Notes under the pieces: generated by a model | Told to the model about the DNA's origin: nothing | Databases searched by the model: none | Seen by the model: only the letters and a program-made list of their open reading frames with translations | From: JBBRHH01 sp038222915 | GTDB lineage: Bacteria; Planctomycetota; Phycisphaerae; Tepidisphaerales; Tepidisphaeraceae | Direction: 5' to 3' | Assembly: GCA_038222915.1 (NCBI GenBank) | Contig: JBBRHH010000264.1 | Coordinates: 1-8,282, forward strand | Length of the DNA: 8,282 nt | Made by a program: the position numbers and the translations under genes | Shown here: one piece after another, positions 6,929 through 8,282 of the stretch | How the letters are laid out: the number at the start of each line of letters is the position of its first letter | Numbering within the stretch: position 1 is the first letter of the stretch

Positions 6929-7180
6929 ATGAAAACCAAGATTCACCCGCGTTATCAGGCCTGCAATGTGCATTGTGCCTGTGGCAACACGTTTACGACC
7001 CGCAGCACGCTTCCCCGCATCGCAGTCGACATTTGCTCGGCCTGCCATCCGTTCTTTACCGGCAAGCAGAAGTTCGTTGATACCGCCGGCCGGGTGGAAC
7101 GCTTCAGCAAGAAGTTTGGTGGAACGTACAGCTTCCAGAAGACTGCCGCTCCGAAGGCTGCCGCTGCCGCCGCCAAATAG
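6929..7180 (+). CDS. rpmE: 50S ribosomal protein L31, zinc-binding type
   Basis: An 83-residue protein starting MKTKIHPRYQ. The four zinc ligands of C+ type L31 are visible: Cys16 and Cys18 (HCACGN), and Cys36 and Cys39 in DICSACHPFFTGKQKFVDT, followed by GRVERFSKKF. L31 sits at the central protuberance of the large subunit and helps bridge it to the small subunit; the zinc form is typically replaced by a zinc-free paralogue under zinc limitation. The start at 6929 was chosen over the in-frame ATG at 6878 because GAGG lies at 6920-6923, homology begins here, and the upstream stretch is the promoter. After residue 69 the protein ends in QKTAAPKAAAAAAK, an Ala/Lys tail beyond the usual 66-75 residue length. 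It appears to be transcribed alone. Confidence 0.96.
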   Translation: MKTKIHPRYQACNVHCACGNTFTTRSTLPRIAVDICSACHPFFTGKQKFVDTAGRVERFSKKFGGTYSFQKTAAPKAAAAAAK

Positions 7181-7183
7181 ACC

Positions 7184-7203
7184 ACGGCCTTTTTGGTCGT
7201 TTC
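7184..7203 (+). terminator. Weak terminator-like hairpin directly after rpmE
   Basis: ACGGCC at 7184-7189 pairs with GGTCGT at 7195-7200 (6 pairs, one G-U) around a TTTTT loop, followed only by TTC. It begins 3 bases after the stop codon. The short stem and missing T-run make termination here uncertain. Confidence 0.3.
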
Positions 7204-7209
7204 GATATT

Positions 7210-7260
7210 CAGCGCCGCGGCCCGATGAGCCCCCGTCAATAATCGGAAGTCGCGGCGCTG
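7210..7260. other. Strong 51-nt stem-loop between rpmE and the first lipoprotein gene
   Basis: CAGCGCCGCG at 7210-7219 is the exact reverse complement of CGCGGCGCTG at 7251-7260. Inside it, CCGAT at 7222-7226 pairs with ATCGG at 7242-7246, leaving a 15-base terminal loop. The structure is followed only by CTTTATG, so it is a poor classical terminator. It lies 22 bases before the lipoprotein ATG. It may be an rpmE transcript end, a leader element of the lipoprotein gene or a stable processed 3' end. Confidence 0.55.
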
Positions 7261-7282
7261 CTTTATGCGCCGTTGGAGTTCG

Positions 7283-7858
7283 ATGAAGCCAACTGGTTTG
7301 CAAAAGCTCGGATTCGCCGCTCTCACACTTTGCGTGTGTCTGACGGGGTGCCATCACGCCCTGCCAACCACGCAACAGACGTTGACCACCCAGGCGGCCG
7401 AGCAACTGATTCCGCTTAAAACTGTTGATGCAACGGTGACGCCGCCAGCAGGATGGGCTCCTGAGCCGCTCAAGCAGGATGAAAAGCATCGACATCAGAT
7501 CTGGCTGAGCCCGAGCGGGCACACTGCTTACGGGGTAATCTATATGTCGCTGCCGCTGCCGGCCGCGATTATTCCGGGCGGGGCGGAGACGGTCCTTGAA
7601 GAAGGATTTTTGCCGAACATGAAGAAGACCGAGGGGAAGGCCGACCTGGTGGGTGAAGTAACGGACGATCCGAAGCGCGGCGGGATTCGGTTTGTCGCCG
7701 AGGGAGGCTTTTATCTCGTGCGGGCGTTTATGGTGCTGGAAGGGATGCACGCGTGGGCGGTCTATGCAGGGACGGAGCGATCGGCGCCGGTGAATGTTGA
7801 GGAGTTGAAACTGGCCGAACAGGCGCGGGATCGGACCGTACTTGGTTTGAAGCAATAA
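7283..7858 (+). CDS. Predicted lipoprotein of unknown function (paralogue of the next gene)
   Basis: A 191-residue protein with a type II signal peptide: basic start (KPTGLQK), hydrophobic core LGFAALTLCVCLTG, and lipobox LTGC with Cys23 as the lipidated residue. It is therefore expected to be membrane-anchored on the outer side of the cytoplasmic membrane or in the outer membrane. The mature part has TPPAGW near 53-58, HQIWLSPSGHTAYGVIYMSLP at 71-91, and a later segment RFVAEGGFYLVRAFMVLEG near 136-154. I do not recognise the family. The start at 7283 was chosen over 7265 because GGAG at 7275-7278 serves it and the signal peptide is then of normal length. The segment around residues 54-87 aligns without gaps to the next gene product. 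A role in the cell envelope is inferred from the lipobox alone. Confidence 0.8.
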   Translation: MKPTGLQKLGFAALTLCVCLTGCHHALPTTQQTLTTQAAEQLIPLKTVDATVTPPAGWAPEPLKQDEKHRHQIWLSPSGHTAYGVIYMSLPLPAAIIPGGAETVLEEGFLPNMKKTEGKADLVGEVTDDPKRGGIRFVAEGGFYLVRAFMVLEGMHAWAVYAGTERSAPVNVEELKLAEQARDRTVLGLKQ

Positions 7859-7996
7859 CCGGTGCGCTTTGGTTGCCGGTATTAATCGTTTTAAGGCGAC
7901 TTTTGCTGCTGGGGCTTGCAATTGTTGGCCGATTCTGAGAAGTAAGAGCCTTCCAACCGGGCGAATGGGATCGCGCGTTAAACATACAGGTTGAAC

Positions 7997-8282
7997 ATGG
8001 GCGAACCGAGTTGTATCAAGCGGACGCTTTTCTGTTGCATTCCCTTCCTGCTCCCCTGGCTGACTGGCTGCCAGTTTGATCCAGTCGCGGGAGCCAAGCT
8101 CGTAAGCCATCGTCTCGTGGCGGACGAACGCGGGCTTGAGAAACCGCAGATTATTGAGGATGTCCAGGCGAGTTTCGCCCCGCCTGCCCATTGGGAGTCG
8201 CTGCCGCTGCAGTCCGGCCCGCTTTACACCCATCAACAGTGGCGCTCCAAATCGCATCGCACCGGCGTTGGCGTGGTCTACA
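7997..8282 (+). CDS. Predicted lipoprotein, paralogue of the preceding gene, 3' end outside window
   Basis: The ATG at 7997 opens a frame that runs without a stop to the window end (95 full codons). It encodes a signal peptide (hydrophobic stretch LFCCIPFLLPWLTG) with lipobox LTGC, Cys25 being the predicted lipidated residue. After a linker, residues 62-95 align without gaps to residues 54-87 of the upstream lipoprotein with 15 identities in 34: APPAHW matches TPPAGW, HQQW matches HQIW, and TGVGVVY matches TAYGVIY. The intergenic gap is 138 bases, with no clear promoter and only a weak AGG before the start. The same cell-envelope location is expected; function is unknown. The full length cannot be judged because the gene is cut. 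Confidence 0.78.
   Translation, partial: MGEPSCIKRTLFCCIPFLLPWLTGCQFDPVAGAKLVSHRLVADERGLEKPQIIEDVQASFAPPAHWESLPLQSGPLYTHQQWRSKSHRTGVGVVY

Noticed and set aside
7222..7250. Possible hammerhead-like core (GATGAG ... GGAAG) inside the stem-loop
   Set aside because: The essential CTGATGA and GAAA boxes are incomplete and the three-stem arrangement cannot be formed.
7858..7880. ACCGG / CCGGT inverted repeat after the first lipoprotein gene as a terminator
   Set aside because: The stem is 5 pairs with a 13-base loop and is followed by ATTAATCG rather than a T-run.
4775..8257. 1160-codon open reading frame on the minus strand spanning the HEAT, chrA, rpmE and lipoprotein genes
   Set aside because: All + strand genes here (starts 4661, 5573, 6929, 7283, 7997) share one frame, and the minus frame is in exact codon register with them. 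Its stops correspond to the sense codons TTA, CTA and TCA, which a GC-rich codon usage avoids. It ends at a TCA serine codon of the HEAT gene. The translation is low in hydrophobic structure and resembles no family.

Overview
The window is GC-rich bacterial DNA, densely packed, with all six complete or partial genes after the first cut-off one lying on the + strand as well. Nothing in it fixes the taxon. The lineage is probably a high-GC environmental Gram-negative: there are two lipobox proteins, a zinc-type ribosomal protein L31 with an Ala/Lys tail, and a HEAT-repeat protein with a histone-H1-like basic tail. That mixture would suit a planctomycete or relative, but this is inference only.

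Region 1 (1-4474) is a recognisable conserved cluster. It starts inside a large transglutaminase/DUF2126-type protein (only its C-terminal 305 residues are present). Next comes an 846-residue fusion of a circularly permuted ATP-grasp domain with an alpha-E (DUF403) domain, whose stop overlaps the start (ATGA) of a 300-residue transglutaminase-like cysteine protein. ATP-grasp/alpha-E/transglutaminase clusters have been predicted from comparative genomics to make and remove peptide or amide linkages. The substrate is unknown.

Region 2 (4475-5572) holds a leader with two consecutive hairpins, a HEAT-repeat protein with a Lys/Ala-rich tail, and a plausible rho-independent terminator. Region 3 (5573-6835) is a two-domain chromate-transporter-family (ChrA/CHR) membrane protein without a visible ChrB regulator. 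Region 4 (6836-7260) is rpmE (ribosomal protein L31) behind a good sigma-70-like promoter, followed by a weak hairpin and then a strong 51-nt stem-loop.

Region 5 (7261-8282) carries two tandem lipoprotein genes that are paralogues of each other. The second runs off the window end. Regions 2-5 look like separate transcription units rather than one operon with region 1.

No tRNA, rRNA, CRISPR array, insertion sequence or attachment site is visible. No gap exceeds about 190 bases. A 1160-codon open frame on the minus strand is explained by codon bias (see rejected items).
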